Source of the DNA: Macrosoma leucophasiata
Lineage: Eukaryota; Arthropoda; Insecta; Lepidoptera; Hedylidae
DNA length: 64,000 bases
Assembly (NCBI GenBank): GCA_036365455.1
Contig: JAWQUS010000004.1
Coordinates: 3,851,501-3,915,500 of the forward strand
Direction of reading: 5' to 3'
The notes beneath the pieces were generated by a model. The model was given only the letters and a program-made list of their open reading frames with translations, did not search any database and was not told the origin of the DNA. Shown here in pieces: positions 12,120-24,603 of the stretch. The stretch's first letter is position 1, and each line of letters begins with the position of its first letter. The translations under genes and the position numbers were made by a program.

Positions 12120-12560
12120 ATTTTTTGGAACGGTGGCAAACAAGCGTACAGTTCACATGAATGTTAAGTGATGATTGTAGCTTCTAGAGAGAGTAGAGTA
12201 GAGTAGACTAGAGAGTAGACTGTACACAAAAACCAGAGGCCAAAATATAGATGCGATGCCACCCCTTCCACCGAAGTTGTTATTTTGTCTATGATAGTTA
12301 AAATGGGGCCATACTTTACCATATAACTGATGCTAAACACTGCCATTTGCAGGCAGACAGATTAGTTGATGCGGTGGTACTGGAACTCTACCGCCAGTAA
12401 ATATATTTTTAAATCCTTTACTTATGGTAATTGTTTTATATGGTGGTGGTGCCAAATAAACATGCAGTTTAGAAGCCAGTATCCATCAACACAAAAATTG
12501 GAGGTGGATGCCTCGAAATGCAGAAGCCGCCTTTGTACTGTAAAAGGAAAGTAAAATTTT
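12120..12560 (-). repeat. SINE-A older-subfamily copy and adjoining fragment
   Basis: 12120-12400 is a diverged reverse copy with a GAGAGTAGAGTAGAG microsatellite. 12420-12560 holds a second, more decayed fragment. Confidence 0.65.
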
Positions 12561-12924
12561 AATTGAATTGAAAGTAGTGAAAGCATCAAGAAACTTTTAA
12601 GGTAGATTTAAGAAAATATGTGAACGTAGTACTGAAGCAATACTTGTACTTTTATTTCATTGTCCCAATTTAAAACAGCATGATGTATTCACCCTACCTT
12701 GGGATAAAAGGGTAAAAATAGGTCATGCATATATGTGGTTTAATCTGTTTAATTAACATGGAAAATGGTTCGATTTTCACCCATAGGCGTCAAGTTTAAT
12801 GATGTGTTAATCTATTGTGTGATATGTGTTCGTAGTTATAATGAAAAAAAAAACAAAAAATATTATTAAGTACTGTACTTGTAGTATAATAGTGCTCAAC
12901 AATAAATACTGCATATCGAGCCTA

Positions 12925-13140
12925 GGAAGAAGACTTCGGCCTATTTCGGTCTGTAGAGTGTTATCTCATTTGCACCGAACCTATTTGACGTTTGTCGACC
13001 ATTTTGAGCAAGATTTGACCAATACCGGACTGTCAGTGCTTACGTAGGCAATGTGTAACAGAGATAACGCTCTACGAAGTCGAAACGAGCCGATCGTCTC
13101 TTTCGCAGCCTTAATGTGCAATATTAATTGTTGAGTACTG
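12925..13140. repeat. Family M repeat, hairpin-like
   Basis: CTTCGGCCTATTTCGGTCTG, then TGACGTTTGTCGACC, and GATAACGCTCTACGAAGTCG. The GTAGAGTGTTATCTC / GAGATAACGCTCTAC pair forms inverted arms. Other copies: 26663-26760 with 27071-27110, and 63115-63315. Confidence 0.65.
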
Positions 13141-13204
13141 TTTATTATTTTTGTAATGTGAATAGACATTTATTATGTAATCAGAAATTTAAGTTTTGCA
13201 CACT

Positions 13205-13345
13205 ATCGGTGATCTACTCGGTTGTGCCATGCGGGCGCGGTCGGGTGTGTAGTGGGTGACCGCTAGTGGCAAATTAAAATGTGGGTTTCCGTGCTTTGGA
13301 GGGCACGTTAAGCCGTCGATCGCGGTTGCCATCGAGCCATAAGCG
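13205..13345 (+). repeat. SINE-5S fragment
   Basis: GATCTACTCGG to GTTGCCATCGAG, including the GCGGGCGCGGTC and GTGGGTGACCGC boxes. Confidence 0.7.
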
Positions 13346-13478
13346 GTTTGAAAAAACAATTTTACTTTAATAGTTATTCACTATAGATAATTATTGATTC
13401 TCATTGGCTTTTCGAAAATGGTTGTAAAATCTTATTCGCAATAAAAAAATATTTTCTTTCTTTCATTCAATACAATGT

Positions 13479-13706
13479 ATAGGTCGCGCCAGGTAAAAAG
13501 AACGCTGGCGGTCAAGCTGCGCAGTAGACTATTTGGTAGTATGAGGTGCGGCGTTTTAAATCTGCCCACCAATACACGAAACCGCAAGCGAAAGCTAGAT
13601 CAAAAATAAACCAATAGGGCTAGTACTTTCGTGCGCGAGTGTACCGATGCGCGAACACATCCTTTCTACTTTCTTCCAGCGTTCTTTTTATGTGGCGCGA
13701 CCTATA
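13479..13706. mobile_element. MITE with TATAGGTCGCGCCA inverted ends
   Basis: 14 bp are exact at the ends (13479-13492, 13693-13706), and AAAAAGAACGCTGG extends the match after a three-base difference. A TA target site is possible. Confidence 0.75.
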
Positions 13707-14694
13707 ACAATCTAGTTAAAAGTATACCAACATCCAGCCTAATTCTGAGAGGCAATTCAAATCAGCGCTATAATAAAACGTTACAGCATTTTCAACCAGA
13801 TGTGCCCTTTATTAGAGGGAAGGACATAGAAAGGGCACCTGAGACTGATGGAATAATTAAAGTTATGACCCAACAGGTATTAGCTTAGAGATTTTATGGT
13901 CGATACAACAATAACGATACAGCGCGTCGTCCCCAACGGATATGATAATGAGGGGATGGGAGTTGCCAGGTTTTTAAATAATAATATAAAAATAATGTTA
14001 AACTAATATTGCAGTTTTTAATATAACAGTTTGTTACAGTTATTAATATTATCGCTTCTTCCTAACTACTAACGCGATAGGTATGAAGATAGCAGTGTAA
14101 GTAAAGAATTGGCTTAAGTCAGGGTCAGTATATACTAGGTTCAAATTACTTTATTTTTTGGTCTTTGTTTTGTGGTCTTATTATTGTAGGTAAATCAATA
14201 ATGTATATTTGTCGATATATCTATACTCGAACTTCTCTTAAACCAAACACTGGCCCAGCGGAGTGGGCAAGCCGATGCGCGCAGTACGATAGCAAAAAAG
14301 TCGCGTATCTCGGCATTCGCGTAGAACGGGGAAGCGTAAGTCGGGGGTATTACTGTATATCTTTTTTTTTGCATGAAGTGGCAAACACTTACATTGATGG
14401 TAAGTAACATTGTAGCCTATAAAGAAGACATTTTAATTAATTCATAAATATTTAAAAATTCACAGAGGCTTCCTGAAGCCTAAACGGATATGCCTCTATG
14501 AATGAAATTACAAGCCCATACTGGCCACCTGAACACGATAGTACTGAACACTATCTTTTAGTGTCAAGTATATAAGGTAACATGTTCTGTAACATCTGTT
14601 TGAGCTCCATAACTGGAAGTCTTCCACAAATGATGAAATTAGTAATAACATTTGATAATTCAATTTTTTTTCTTCAATGTAAGTATATTTACTC

Positions 14695-14985
14695 AGAAAG
14701 CCGTAGACGAACGAAAGTCTCTAACAAAGCCAAGCAGATCTCCAAGCTGAAGTGGCAATGGACAGGGCACATAGCTCGGAGAACCGATAACCGCTGGGGC
14801 AGAAAGGTTTTCGAGTGGGGACCATGTAGCGGCAAGCGTAGCGTTGGACGTCCACCTGCAAGATGGACCGACGACCTAGTCAAGGCCGGATGCACGTCGC
14901 TTCCGATCGGTCAGCATGGAGGTCATTGGAGGAGGCCTATGTTCAGCAGTGGACGTCCTATGGCTGATATGATGAAGAATTTTCT
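14695..14985 (+). mobile_element. RTE-like LINE 3' fragment (older copy)
   Basis: It encodes SNKAKQISKLKWQWTGHIAR, RWGRKVFEWGP, SVGRPPARWTDDLVK and then a degraded end, with GTTCAGCAGTGGACGTCC before the tail. The C-terminal RTE blocks are more diverged than the copy at 11.1 kb. Confidence 0.8.
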
Positions 14986-15455
14986 CGCCAAGACCTAAGA
15001 ATAGAATAGAATAGAATAGAAAAACTTTATTTGTAACAACATAAAAAAAAACTAAAACTAAGAACACAAAATCAAAGTTGTTACAAAAAGGTCCCCAATT
15101 CAGCATAAAGCCGATCTTACGAGCGGCGCTGGTCTTCCATTGGGGCCGATTTTGTGACATAGGACCTAAATCACGCCAGCAAAGCGTCTGTCGTATATAT
15201 TAAATACCTATACATAATAAAGCTATACTAATAAAAATAAAAAGTTACATACTTATTCTATTATTTATATACAATAATTTATCCTAATAATTACAGATTA
15301 AATGTCTTCCTACAATCGACGATTTTGTTAGAAATTTAAGAGACCTAAGAGCGAGATTCACAGATCGCACTTCGACTTCACTTTGACTTGGAGTCGAACT
15401 TTCAACGTCGATTTTATTACAGACATTTTAAACACATAAATCATTTCACTCTACT

Positions 15456-15764
15456 CATAGAGCAACACGGGCCACCGGCCGCGGCGGACCGGAGAGAAGT
15501 AGCCATATGCAGACTTTCCCCTCTATCAAAGTACAAGCGCAAGTGATCCTGTGCCTGTCGCCGAGATTTTTAAATGTGTGCGTGAAATTGTATATGTATT
15601 TTGTTGAAGTCAGGGCGTGAGTTTCATAGCAATAGACGATTTTTGTTGTGTGTGTGTGTGTCACACAAATTTGACCTCCGCAAAAAATGACAGACTGTTT
15701 TGCATCGGTAATAAACGTATTGGCTACTCCCCTCCGGTCGGCCGGTGGCCCGTGTTGCTCTATG
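15456..15764. mobile_element. MITE with perfect 26-bp inverted repeats
   Basis: Ends CATAGAGCAACACGGGCCAC and its inverse (15456-15481, 15739-15764). The interior holds a (TG)n run. Confidence 0.8.
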
Positions 15765-16059
15765 ACAAAATCTTTATTGTCTCGAAATATACTTCATAAA
15801 GAAAAGAAAGAGTTTTGACTCGTCAATCATATTTATGAAAGTTATGTCGTAGTGGAGTCTTTGAATCTCGCTCTTACACATTCCATCCAGATCCCAATCA
15901 TGATCTCCAACCCAACGAACCTTTTATACTTATGGCAAAGCGACAAATATATTCATCATAACGTGAATGTTCAAAGCAACATGCCGCATTAACCGCATCA
16001 TTTTCCGCCATCCCTTCCACGTAATAAAAAACAAATGATTATGACAAAACTTTGAGTAT

Positions 16060-16107
16060 AAGAGCGTTTGCACAATGATACATTGATATCATTGTGCAAA
16101 CGCTCTT
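16060..16107. repeat. Perfect 21-bp hairpin
   Basis: Arms 16060-16080 and 16087-16107 (AAGAGCGTTTGCACAATGAT...) with a six-base loop CATTGA, 28 bp before SINE-A copy 16135. Confidence 0.9.
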
Positions 16108-16134
16108 TAGGTTCGTTAATCTAGTCTTCGTTTT

Positions 16135-16422
16135 TACTGGTGGTAGAGCTCCAGTGATGGCGCTCGCGGGCGTAGGCACCACCGCATTACCTAATATACT
16201 TCCCGCTAAATGGTAGCGTTTAGCACTATCGTGTTCCGGACAGGTGGTAATGTACGGCTCTGTAATTTCCGGCACAGAGGCATAACACCTAATGCTTCAA
16301 GAGTGGCAGCGCATCTGCGTTTTGACCTCTGGTCATTGTGTATGTGTCTATAGGCTGCAGTCATCACTTAACATCAATGTCAACTGCACGCTTGTTTGCC
16401 ACTTTTATTACATTAAAAAAAA
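16135..16422 (+). repeat. SINE-A, near full-length reference copy
   Basis: The family is about 290-305 bp. It begins TACTGGTGGTAGAGCTCC and includes a 5' hairpin (GAGCTCC/GGAGCTC). The body has GTTCAGCACTATCGTGTTCC and TTTCCGGCACAGAGGC. The 3' part is GTCTATAGGCTGCAG...CACTTAACATCA...TGCTTGTTTGCCAC, and it ends TTACATAAAAA with an A run. A constant 5' start and an A tail in many copies mark it as a short retroposon. Its last 75 bp match the Zenon/CR1-like LINE end at 55.8 kb. I see no clear pol III boxes. At least 25 copies or fragments lie in this window in both orientations. Confidence 0.85.
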
Positions 16423-16489
16423 GTGCTGCTGTCTGTGATTTGATATGTTAACAGATAGACAATAACAATTTTTGCTACATATTCATCAT

Positions 16490-16625
16490 CCTCCAGCCTG
16501 TAGACGTCCACAGCTGGACAAAGCTTTCCCCAAAGGCGCCCATAATAGTGTTGGGTGCTATAAGGGGAGAATGTGCCATCATAAACACGCTTGGAAGGCA
16601 GCTTGCCGATCGCAGTGGTGGAAGT
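16490..16625 (-). mobile_element. RTE-like LINE 3' UTR fragment (second subfamily)
   Basis: On the minus strand it contains CACTGCGATCGGCAAGC and ends CAGCTGTGGACGTCTACAGG plus a GATGATG tail. It is homologous to 23720-23870. Confidence 0.6.
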
Positions 16626-17374
16626 TTACTTAAAAAAAAAATTTCGTTCTAATATTTTATTTTAAAATTTCTTCGTTTCTTTTGTAGGTTGGGCGTGATG
16701 GAGACCACGGGCGCCACGACTTTGACAGGTTAGGTCGAAGCTGCGTTGATAGGAAGAATAATGTATGATTTTAAAAAGTATGAACAATAAAATTATGAAG
16801 AGTTATGAACACAAATGGGTAGTAAGAAAAAGAATAGGATTTACAGTTTTATATTAGCCAATATAAAATCTGTCTATGTCGGGGCGCCTATGGTCTCTAT
16901 CATGACCAACCAACAAAAATACAATGATTATGAGTTTCGATTATTAGTACAAATAAATATAAAAACATACATTTGTCAAAGCTAGTTTTAAATATTTAGT
17001 TTTTTTTTTATGAATAATGATCATTATGATTATAAATGGTATGAAAAACATTTTCGGACCTCTGATGATAGGAGTTGAAAAGTTATACAAGACAATGCGC
17101 ACCCGGCGGGTTCACTACATTCTTTTTTTATGTTAGGAAGTCGTCCTGGGACCTAAATTGTTGTGTCTCTGTGATAGTTATTCTGGGACCATTTAACATT
17201 TAATTCTAGCCTTTTTTATTTCTTTAATACTAAACACAAGCAAAATAATGTAATTAATACTAAAGGCAATACACCATTCATGCAGTATGGTATAGTTATA
17301 TGGTTTTTGTGTTGGTGTATATAAAATGAGTATTCACTTACTAACGTTTTCGTAGGTTTTCGCGAGCTTCGTAC

Positions 17375-17524
17375 ATTGTAGAAATTAAACTTGCGGATTT
17401 TCTCGCGTATACGGGCAGACTCACTGCCGTGACCACGGTAGCTGGAAAGCGACCGAAACGTCGGGCGTAAGAAGTTTGGGAGTGTTGTATACGCGAGAAA
17501 ATCCGCAAGTTTAATTTCTACAAT
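17375..17524. mobile_element. MITE with perfect 38-bp inverted repeats
   Basis: Arms 17375-17412 and 17487-17524 are exact inverse copies (begin ATTGTAGAAATTAAACTTGC). They enclose 74 bp that contain GGGCAGACTCACTGCC. The CTCGCGTATA motif is shared with the element at 28840. Confidence 0.85.
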
Positions 17525-18383
17525 ATTCACTTATTATCTACGACTATTTATTTAATTTTATTATATATTTTTGTTATAGTATTCATTTTAAAAGTTATTT
17601 TATAAGATTTGTTATTGTTATGTTGTGCTAGTTTGTTAACAAATTAAGGGAAGGAACTATCATCTGAGATAAAGCTCACGCTACATCAGATGATAGGGCA
17701 ACAATGAATGTGATCTTTTTCTAGTACAATAAACATATTTGAACTGCTATTTTTTGCCATTTCCATTAGGTATATTAAAAAATAGGGCATTGCCACAAAA
17801 CGCAAATAAATATTGTATAAAGGACATATAACATAAAACCGCAGCATTTTATAAACTAATGTACAAAGAACTTTAGACTGTGTTTTTAGTTCATTAAAGG
17901 TGCGTGCAAGCGGAAGAAGTCTCCGGCGGATGCCTTTTCGGGGGCGGCTTCTCTTTGACGGCGAGATCAGTGGATTGACGGTAGGGTGACGATGGATTCC
18001 GTGTTTGAGTGAAATCAATCATAACAATATACTCTTATAACGTATGTATTTTAAATATCACGTATGTTTTATATAATTACGACCCGGTTAGTTCAGCGAT
18101 GACCTACCTTGAAGTTTCGAGGAGTATTTACATTAACATCATATTCTTGCGCTCAATAAGTTTTTCGTGTCGGAACTGTCTGGAAATATGATTAAATGGT
18201 GAGGATTTCTAAGACTTAGTGAATTATCTTTATGACACATGAGTTACTGTCAATATACAACTAAGAATATGGATTTCGAGGCGTGAGGACGCCTAAAGTG
18301 TCCTCAGATGAGTGTGAGTCAAGGAATGTTTCGAGTAACGTCTTAAAATATGGGTGTAAGATCTTTTGCCTCTGAAGAATAAT

Positions 18384-18617
18384 TTAATATACTTGCCGCT
18401 AAATGTTAGTGTTCAGCACTATCGTGTTCCGATCAGGTGGTAATGTACGGCCCTGTAATTTCCGGCACAGAGGAAACACATAACACCTTAGGCCTCAGAA
18501 GTGGTGACGCATCTGCATTTGACCTCGGTCTTTGTGTGGGTGTCTTTAGGCTGCAGTCATCACTTAACATCAATGTGAACTGCATGCTTGCTTGCCGCTT
18601 CCAGTATATAAAAAAAA
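18384..18617 (+). repeat. SINE-A copy, 5'-truncated
   Basis: Starts inside the family at TAATATACTTGCCGC and ends in TATATAAAAAAA. Confidence 0.8.
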
Positions 18618-18781
18618 GTAATACGGGGCCATACTTTATTTTCAAAAAAATGCTTAAGTTTGGATTTTCTATGTCACCTGATTTCAATCAATTCCATATT
18701 ATACAGCATTTATTTAGCAGTACAGTTGTCACCCTACTTACTTGAAGCGTCTCGCATAAACAATTACATACGGAAAAAGCC

Positions 18782-18930
18782 TTATTTTCCTCGGGGAATA
18801 CCTTTTGTCGTGAAATGATCAGTCAGTCGCTCAAAGGTAGCATTAATGAAATGGTCGGTGTCTTTTGATAATTTTTTAATATCTTGAAATATGCCGTCTC
18901 TTTGGGGACTTCCTCTTTTGGAGAGCTTAT
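18782..18930 (-). CDS. Possible last exon of an unknown gene
   Basis: The minus-strand frame has about 47 codons (includes GIFQDIKKLSKDTDHFINAT and TDHFTTKGIPRGK) and ends in TAA. AATAAA follows about 70 bases on (18709-18714). The upstream side is replaced by SINE-A and its T run, so no partner exon was found. The product looks helical and charged. It may be a real 3' exon or a relic. Confidence 0.3.
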
Positions 18931-18939
18931 TATTATTAT

Positions 18940-19231
18940 TTTTTTTTTTTTTTATGTAACGGAAGTGGCAGACAAGCATGCAGTTCACATTGATGTTAAG
19001 TGATGACTGCAGCCTATAGACACCCACATGAAGACCAAGGCCAAAATGCAGATGCGTTACCACCCCTGAGGCCTAAGGTGTTATGCCTCTGTGCCGGAAA
19101 TTACAGGGCCGTACATTACCACCTGACCGGAACACGATAGTGCTGAACACTACCATTTAGCGGCAAGTAAATTAGGTAATGCGGTGGTGCCTACGCCCGC
19201 GAGCTCCGTCGCTGGAGCTCTACCACCAGTA
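18940..19231 (-). repeat. SINE-A copy, full-length
   Basis: Reverse copy with a long T run and an adjacent (TTA)n. It abuts the exon-like stretch 18782-18930. Confidence 0.85.
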
Positions 19232-19436
19232 ATTTGTTGTTAAGAATGTGTTGTTAGTGAAATATTTCATGGATCATATCTCGGTCCAATTGTATTAATG
19301 AATGTAAATTGAAATTAAACTTTGAATAGAATAAATGAACTGTAATTTTTTTACAGTCATTTTTTTTTTCATTGCTCTATTAACTTTTGAATTATAATAA
19401 CAACACGGAAAGCACGATTGGATACTTAGCTTGTAA

Positions 19437-19753
19437 TTACGTAACTTCACGCCTGTAATCCCCGAAGGGGTAGGCAGAGGTAAAATGCATGCATTTAATC
19501 ATACATGCAAACACCCACGACTCGCCGGTTACGTTTTGGCCCATGTAACAGGTGGCGAACCTGTTGCCATCTCCGGGCACATTACCAAACTCCGGGGTAC
19601 TGGGAAACTTCCAGAAAATGGAAAAATCCCAATAGAAGCAGAGATAAAGGATTTTAGACCGTTATCTCTAATATCCCCCGACCCGGGAATCGAACCCAGG
19701 ACCTCCAGCGTAATAGTAGTGGCCTGCTACCACTACGCTACTGAGGCAGCTTG
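19437..19753 (-). repeat. SINE-T copy, full-length
   Basis: Same arrangement as 961-1275; well preserved head at 19680-19753. Confidence 0.85.
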
Positions 19754-19913
19754 TAATTAAAGTTATTGTAACATTTCACATCATTCTCTGACTTTATCAG
19801 ATTTCTTTAAGTTAGAGTAGGATGTGAAACGTTACAAGTACTTTATCTTAAACAAATATTGTGGTGCAACCTAGCCTTAGTTAGGTTTATTTGTGTATTT
19901 AATTATTTACTGT

Positions 19914-20205
19914 CGAACGTAACTTCACGCCTGTAATCCCCGAAGGGGTAGGCAGAGGTAAATGCATGCATTCAAGCATACATGCAAACACCCACGATTC
20001 GCCGGTTACGTTTTGGCCCATGTAACAGGTGGCGAGCCTGTTGACATCTCCGGGCACATTACCAAACTTTGAGGTACTGGGAAATTTCCAGAAAATGGAA
20101 AAATACCAATAGAACCAGAGATAAAGGCTTTTTCACCATTATCTCTGATAACCCCCTACCCGGGAATCGAACCCAGGACCTCAGCCTAGTAGTAGTGGCC
20201 ACAAA
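19914..20205 (-). repeat. SINE-T copy, truncated in the tRNA-like head
   Basis: Stops at GTAGTAGTGGCCAC, so the A box side is lost. Lies 160 bp from the previous copy in the same orientation. Confidence 0.85.
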
Positions 20206-20357
20206 TTATGATATTCGCACATAAAAACCGAATATAGTTTACTGGTGATAAAATCCGAACAAATCGTTTATGTCAATCAATGCAGCTCGTGATAATCTAA
20301 GAAAACATCAATAATAGGTCTCCACTTTTAAATAAAGAACTTTAAAAATAACGTAAT

Positions 20358-20515
20358 AGCCCTGTAATTTCCGGCACAGAGGCCACCTTAGGACTCGGGA
20401 GTGGTAACGCATCTGCATTTTGACCTTGATCTTTGTGTAAATGTCTATAGGCTGCACTCATCACTTAACATCAATGTGAACTGCATACTTGTTTACAGCT
20501 TCCATTACATAAAAA
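20358..20515 (+). repeat. SINE-A copy, 5'-truncated
   Basis: Begins at GCCCTGTAATTTCCGGC and ends TTACATAAAAAC. Confidence 0.75.
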
Positions 20516-21182
20516 CTAAAGTAATGTTAAATTCTTCAGTAACTATTTACCAACATTGTACTCGTAGAATGCGCGTAGCTGTCAAGTATCTGCTACGTTC
20601 TGAGCTACGAAAATCGTAGCAGTTATCGTAGCAAAGTTTGAAACGAAAGCCTTTTGAAATATATGTGTTATACATGTGAATGTTATATGATGGTGGTTTA
20701 TTTATATTGTTGAACTTACTAAGCGACTCATTTACTATCATACAATGTATAGATAGAGTTTTGGTGGGAACCTTGAAAGAGGCGTATGGTGCTCTTATTT
20801 TATTTCATTTTCTTGGTGTATTTTTAAGTTATATTGAATAAAGTTGGTGGCATTTTGTTTGATATAAGTTTATTACAGTGCCCGTGTATAGTGAAATAGA
20901 ATAACAGTGCGAAAACACGACCTTTCAGGTTGCCTCCAAAACTTCATTGTAAATGTTTTGGTAAAGTAGCCATCGCTTTACTCGAATAACTTGATTGTAA
21001 CTCACTTGACTTACATATAATACTTGATGACTATATTATACTAACTTGTACGCTGCTTAAATAAATACGGAATATCGTTTTACTTGACACTGGCAATATG
21101 CGTAATAGCGATGCCATAATAACAAAAAAAAAATGTATAGATACCAACATCCATAGAGATCCTGTATATGACTATCACTAAC

Positions 21183-21590
21183 TATCATTGAGGCAGCGCA
21201 TCTGCGTTTTGACCTTTTTTTTACGTAATGAAGTGGCAAACAAGCATACCGCTTACATTGATGGTAAATAATACTGTAGTCTATAAACATCAACATGAAA
21301 CCAGAGATTTAAATGCAGATGCGTTGCCACTCCTGAGGCCTAAGGTATTATGCCTTTGCGCCGGAAATTACAGGGCCGTAGCTTAACACGACCGGAACAA
21401 GATAGTGCTAAGCACTACCATTTAACGGCAAGTAGATTAAGTAACGCGGTGGTGCCCACGCCCGCGAGCTCTGTCACTGGAGCTCTACCATTATAATAGA
21501 TATTTTATGTGGGGATGTCTATGGGTTGCAAACATCATTTAACATCCATGTGAACTGCAAGCTCGTTAGTAAGCTTCGTGACATTTAAAA
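21183..21590. repeat. SINE-A cluster (reverse copy plus older forward 3' part)
   Basis: 21214-21492 is a reverse copy. 21503-21590 is the 3' part of an older subfamily in the opposite orientation. 21183-21213 is a further scrap. Confidence 0.7.
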
Positions 21591-22129
21591 ATATTGTATT
21601 TAAAAACAAACGTGAGATTGTATTATTGTTTGAGCCAAAAAAAATGTTTAAAGTATAACCCAACATTTACTTGCCACTAAATTTGGTCAATCTGTCGGCA
21701 AACTAAATCAAGGCACCTCAATACATTTCCCCTCGGGTGAAATTGGGGGCAAATTGAATAACCTGCGGTGTCTTGAGGAGATTGGGCTAACATGGTTTTG
21801 ACCAAGGGTTAACGATGGATGTGAAATTTGTACAATTTCTTATGAAGACCTTATAAAATTATATTTACTTGTAATATTTTATTTATTTCTAAAACGGCAT
21901 TGAACCCTCAGAGTTAAAAAACACCAAATAGGAATGTAAGAAAGTAAACTTTAATAGATTTCTTTAAGTTAGAGAAGAATGTGTAATGTTACAATAGCTT
22001 TAACAAATATCGTGGTGCAACCCAGGCTTAGTACAGAATTCTGTTATGAAGGTAAACGGAGGTTTATATGTACCTATATGCATTCGCAAAGTATCAAATA
22101 ATCAGTTTTAGTTAATTTCGTCAAAATAA

Positions 22130-22436
22130 CTGCCTCGGTAGCCTAGTGGTAGCAGGCCACTACTACTACGCTGAGGTCCTGGGTTCGATTGCCGGGTAGG
22201 GGGTTATCAGAGATAATGGTGAAAAAGCCTTTGTCTCTGGTTCTATTGGGATTTTTCCATTTTCTGGAAATTTCCCAGTACCTCAAAGTTTGGTAATGTG
22301 CCCGGAGATGTCAACAGGCTCGCCACCTGTTACATGGGCCAAACGTAACCGGCGAATCGTGGGTGTTTGCATGTATGCTTGAATGCATGCATTTACCTCT
22401 GCCTACCCCTTCGGGGATTACAGGCGTGAAATTACG
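22130..22436 (+). repeat. SINE-T copy, full-length
   Basis: CTGCCTCGGTAGCCTAGTGG to GGCGTGAAATTACGTT. Confidence 0.85.
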
Positions 22437-22439
22437 TTT

Positions 22440-23700
22440 CGTCAAAATAGTCAAATTTATAAAAAGTATGTAGGGTATATTTTGATATTCGCGAAATTTG
22501 TAAATATTACTTTGTTATCTAATTGTAAAATACATAATTAATACTATATGGTAACGAATCTTTTGATTCGTAACATATTTCATAGGCATCATTGGGAATC
22601 GTCTCTATAACAAAATTCATTATATCCAAATTAACCAGCAAATCTGAGGTTGCATGTAAGATTGAATAAATGTACGCATTTACCTCTACCTACCCATTTA
22701 GGGAATACAAGCGCGCAGTCACGTTTCATTCTGTCCACTGAACTACAATTTTAAGAATTGGATAAATATTATGTGGTAAAAAAAAACAATATTTTCTTAT
22801 TGTTTCAAAAATAAGAATTAAAAAAAAAAATAATTGTAATGTTTCGATGTAAGTTCTCCGCCATTAAACATGCTTACAGGAATAAACATGTACTTAGTTC
22901 ATTGACCTTTTATAAGATCAAATAAATAAAGTAACATATCCACCTGAAATAAAAGGACAGTAAACGTTGGTAGTCCCCAAAAAGTAGTTAATCGTATTTA
23001 GAGACCGCCTCAGAGCAGGAATGGCTTCATTTACGATTTTTATTTCCGATTAGTGATGTGATGTGATGGTGAAAATTTTATCGATATGGAAATTTTATCG
23101 ATATGGAAACTTTAATGTAAATCTTTTTTGACATACAACGTAGGTAAGCGTCATAGAAAGGGTTTCTAGAATGTGTGTTGTAGTATATTGTTAGACCGAA
23201 GCAGATCCGCGTGACTTGTATGTTTTAAATGTTACTACTAACATCTTGATACTAGATTGATGATGACAGCCAGTTTTAATTTCATTGTATTTTAATCAAT
23301 TTGGCGTTCAAATCAATAAATTACAGTAGATATTCAGTTTATATGGATCTGATTAGAACTTTTTGAACATAGTTTAGTAATAGTCCATTTTACTATAATT
23401 AATATCCACAATACACAATAATATCGCTACAATAATTAATTATATATTGATTTATACAAAAAAATGTAAAGGTTTATGATGAAACAAAATAATTGTTTGG
23501 ATCCTCTTGAATGTTTTAGTATAAGTGCCGTATTTAAAACAATCTTTCCTGCACGAAATAAAAACAGTCTTCCCTTCAAATAAACCATTTAAGATTACAC
23601 CGAAAACTCACACTCCTTATTCCAGTAAGGTAATAAGATTTTAAGTAATGGGGAAAACGTTACAATGACACTATTCTTATTAGGATTAAAATATATTATA
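22440..23700. other. AT-rich stretch without recognised genes
   Basis: Only a worn SINE-T tail scrap near 22675-22730 and short A runs. No exon-like segment found. Confidence 0.5.
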
Positions 23701-23714
23701 AAGTCGTCGTCCAG

Positions 23715-23875
23715 CAAACTATACAAACCTACCGTCACTGCGATCGCCAATCCGTCTGCCAAGCGTGGCGATTATGGTATATTCTCCCCTAACGACACAC
23801 AACACTGTTTCGGGCGTCTTTGGCGAAGGTTTTGTTCAGCAATGGACGTCATTCTGGAGTGACGATGATCATGAT
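23715..23875 (+). mobile_element. RTE-like LINE 3' UTR fragment (second subfamily)
   Basis: CACTGCGATCGCCAATCCG through GTTCAGCAATGGACGTCATT to a GATGATCATGAT tail. It is the opposite-orientation partner of 16490-16625. Confidence 0.6.
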
Positions 23876-24344
23876 AAAGTCGTTTCATCTGGGAGCTTAT
23901 TAACTTTTTGTTTAAAATTGCCATGTTCCTTTATTATCGAAATATCGACACATGCGTGCGACACGCACATCACTAAACATAATAAGCGCTATCGGTGTAT
24001 TGAGATTAACTTGGTTTTATAGCATCAGGTTAGTGTACGTTAAATTTAACGATGCTACTTCATTGCTCCATTGCTCCGAATTGCCTTGGACACTGCCATT
24101 TTCGCTATTTACTTCTGTAGCAAACATTGTAATACTGTTAACTTAATAGGTATAATACGAAAACAAAAATATATATTTTATTTTATTTATTTTAATCGTT
24201 ATAAAATAACCAACATACGTGTATTTTTAATTACACATATTAAATGTATTCATTCTAGAACTCCCCATCGCTCTGTTATTCTTTGCGTTAAGAACCGACA
24301 AGTCCTTTGATTACTTAAAGCGTCGACCAAACGTTACGAGAAAG

Positions 24345-24603
24345 ACGTAAGTTTACGCCTGTGATCCCCGAAGGTATAGGAAGAGGTAAATGCATGAATT
24401 CAAACATTCATACAAAAACCCCTTTACCGGTTACGTTTTGTGCCATGTAACAAGTGGCGAGCCTGTTGAAATCTCCCGTACATTACCAAACTTCGCGGTA
24501 CTGAAGAACTTATAGAAAATGAGAAAATCTCAATAAAATGAGAGATAAAGGAGTGTATACCTTTATCCCCCGGTAGCCTGTAGCCCGTAGGCTATTGAGG
24601 CGT
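24345..24603 (-). repeat. SINE-T copy, diverged
   Basis: Tail and body recognisable (CCCGAAGGTATAGGAAGAGG); head eroded. Confidence 0.65.

Noticed and set aside
18782..19063. Frames starting with GLGLHVGVYRLQSSLNINVN (several sites)
   Set aside because: This part is SINE-A read through its tail, so the N-terminal half is not coding. Only the last 47 codons at 18782-18930 are kept as a candidate.
19485..19760. Frame with HTCKHPRLAGYVLAHVTGGE, seen again at 6.2, 28.3 and 38.5 kb
   Set aside because: It is SINE-T read in reverse. Repetition comes from the SINE, not from a protein family.
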